NCBI RefSeq assembly: GCF_001623875.1 | Contig: NZ_LWAE01000012.1 | Span: forward strand, 1 to 64,000 | From: Clostridium magnum DSM 2767 | Lineage (GTDB): Bacteria; Bacillota; Clostridia; Clostridiales; Clostridiaceae | DNA length: 64,000 bases | Direction of reading: 5' to 3' | Shown here: piece after piece, positions 63,724 through 64,000 of the stretch | Numbering within the stretch: the first letter of the stretch is position 1 | How the letters are laid out: every line of letters begins with the position of its first letter | Position numbers and translations under genes: made by a program | Notes under the pieces: model-generated | Told to the model about the DNA's origin: nothing | The model's input: only the letters and a program-made list of their open reading frames with translations | The model's database searches: none

Positions 63724-64000
63724 ATGATGTCTGATGTTTTGTTGTCAGTAGAAAATTTGTCAATGGTCTTTGAAAACAAGCGTAGGACCTTTACTGCAGT
63801 AGATAACCTGAGTTTTACTGTAAAGCCTGGGCAGACATTAGGCATTGTAGGGGAGAGCGGCAGTGGAAAAACTATGGCATCACTTTCTGTCATGAATCTG
63901 CTTCCTAATCAAGGAAAGATAGGCACTGGGAAAATCAATTTTGAAGGTACAGACTTACTTGCCCTAAAGGAAAAGGATATGCAAAAGATTCGTGGGAAGT
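63724..64000 (+). CDS. Oligopeptide-type ABC transporter ATP-binding protein, 5' part
   Basis: The reading starts at ATG 63724 (an ATG at 63727 is equally possible) and runs off the window after 92 codons. Walker A GESGSGKT is at about residues 45-52. The N-terminal pattern (LLSVENLSMVFENKRRTFTA, then VDNLSFTVKPGQTLGIVG) is that of DppD/OppD-type proteins. It probably belongs to an importer for the substrate of the kinase and HyuAB enzymes. Confidence 0.9.
   Translation, partial: MMSDVLLSVENLSMVFENKRRTFTAVDNLSFTVKPGQTLGIVGESGSGKTMASLSVMNLLPNQGKIGTGKINFEGTDLLALKEKDMQKIRGK

Overview
The window looks like chromosomal DNA of a low-GC, anaerobic Clostridium-type Firmicute. The evidence is AT-rich sequence, AGGAGG-type ribosome sites, a T-box leader, sigma-54 activators with PTS domains, mannose-family PTS genes, enoate-reductase-type Fe-S flavoenzymes, a pyrophosphate-type phosphofructokinase, YARHG and cell-wall-binding repeat sequences, and clostridial rRNA. 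No species is assigned.

Layout. 1-1405: 3' end of a 23S rRNA gene, a long structured spacer, 5S rRNA and terminators. 1.5-5.5 kb: decayed genes (frameshifted hypothetical gene, MerR and MATE relics), a DUF2087/GIY-YIG-like regulator and a chemoreceptor. 5.7-13.0 kb: sigma-54 controlled mannose-family PTS, SIS-type deglycase, LevR-like activator and HAD phosphatase, probably for a glycated amino acid. 13.3-18.7 kb: M20 peptidase, second sigma-54 activator, and the class I glutamine amidotransferase-like hydrolase plus amino-acid permease that it probably controls. 18.8-19.35 kb: six tRNA genes (Gly, Glu, Val, Ser, Lys, Gln) on the minus strand. 19.7 kb: cold-shock gene. 20.1-21.7 kb: an abnormal joint of partial 16S, partial 23S and a complete 5S. 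21.8-23.3 kb: small hypothetical genes, one broken. 23.4-25.5 kb: T-box (predicted Phe) and SSS-family transporter. 25.7-34.5 kb: three enoate-reductase-like flavoenzymes, an iron alcohol dehydrogenase and a PucR-type regulator. 34.6-44.1 kb: AEC transporter, odd integrase/HTH fusion, membrane J-domain protein, YitT, diiron/MBL protein, FtsH, VanZ-like protein, YARHG lipoprotein and several relics. 44.1-55.9 kb: DeoR repressor diverging from a ten-gene catabolic operon. 55.9-59.0 kb: hypothetical gene, broken IS1182-type element, citrate-lyase relics. 59.0-64.0 kb: FrlD-like kinase, HyuA/HyuB pair and the start of a peptide-type ABC transporter.

The best candidate for an undescribed system is the operon at 45.4-55.9 kb. 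It encodes a RuBisCO-like protein, an amidohydrolase, a PEP-hydrolase-like TIM barrel, a Tm-1/UPF0261 protein, a DUF1097 membrane protein, an MBL hydrolase, a triosephosphate-isomerase homologue, an RpiB homologue, a whole transketolase and a pyrophosphate-type phosphofructokinase. A TIM homologue beside an RpiB homologue is the known signature for turning L-erythrulose phosphate into D-erythrose 4-phosphate, and some RuBisCO-like proteins act on 3-oxo-isoapionate 4-phosphate. The inferred theme is catabolism of a branched or four-carbon sugar acid into the pentose phosphate pathway. Substrate, importer and kinase are not identified.

Decay is frequent in the first 44 kb and around the IS element. 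The 16S-23S-5S joint at 20.1-21.7 kb could be an assembly artefact and should be tested before the order across it is trusted.
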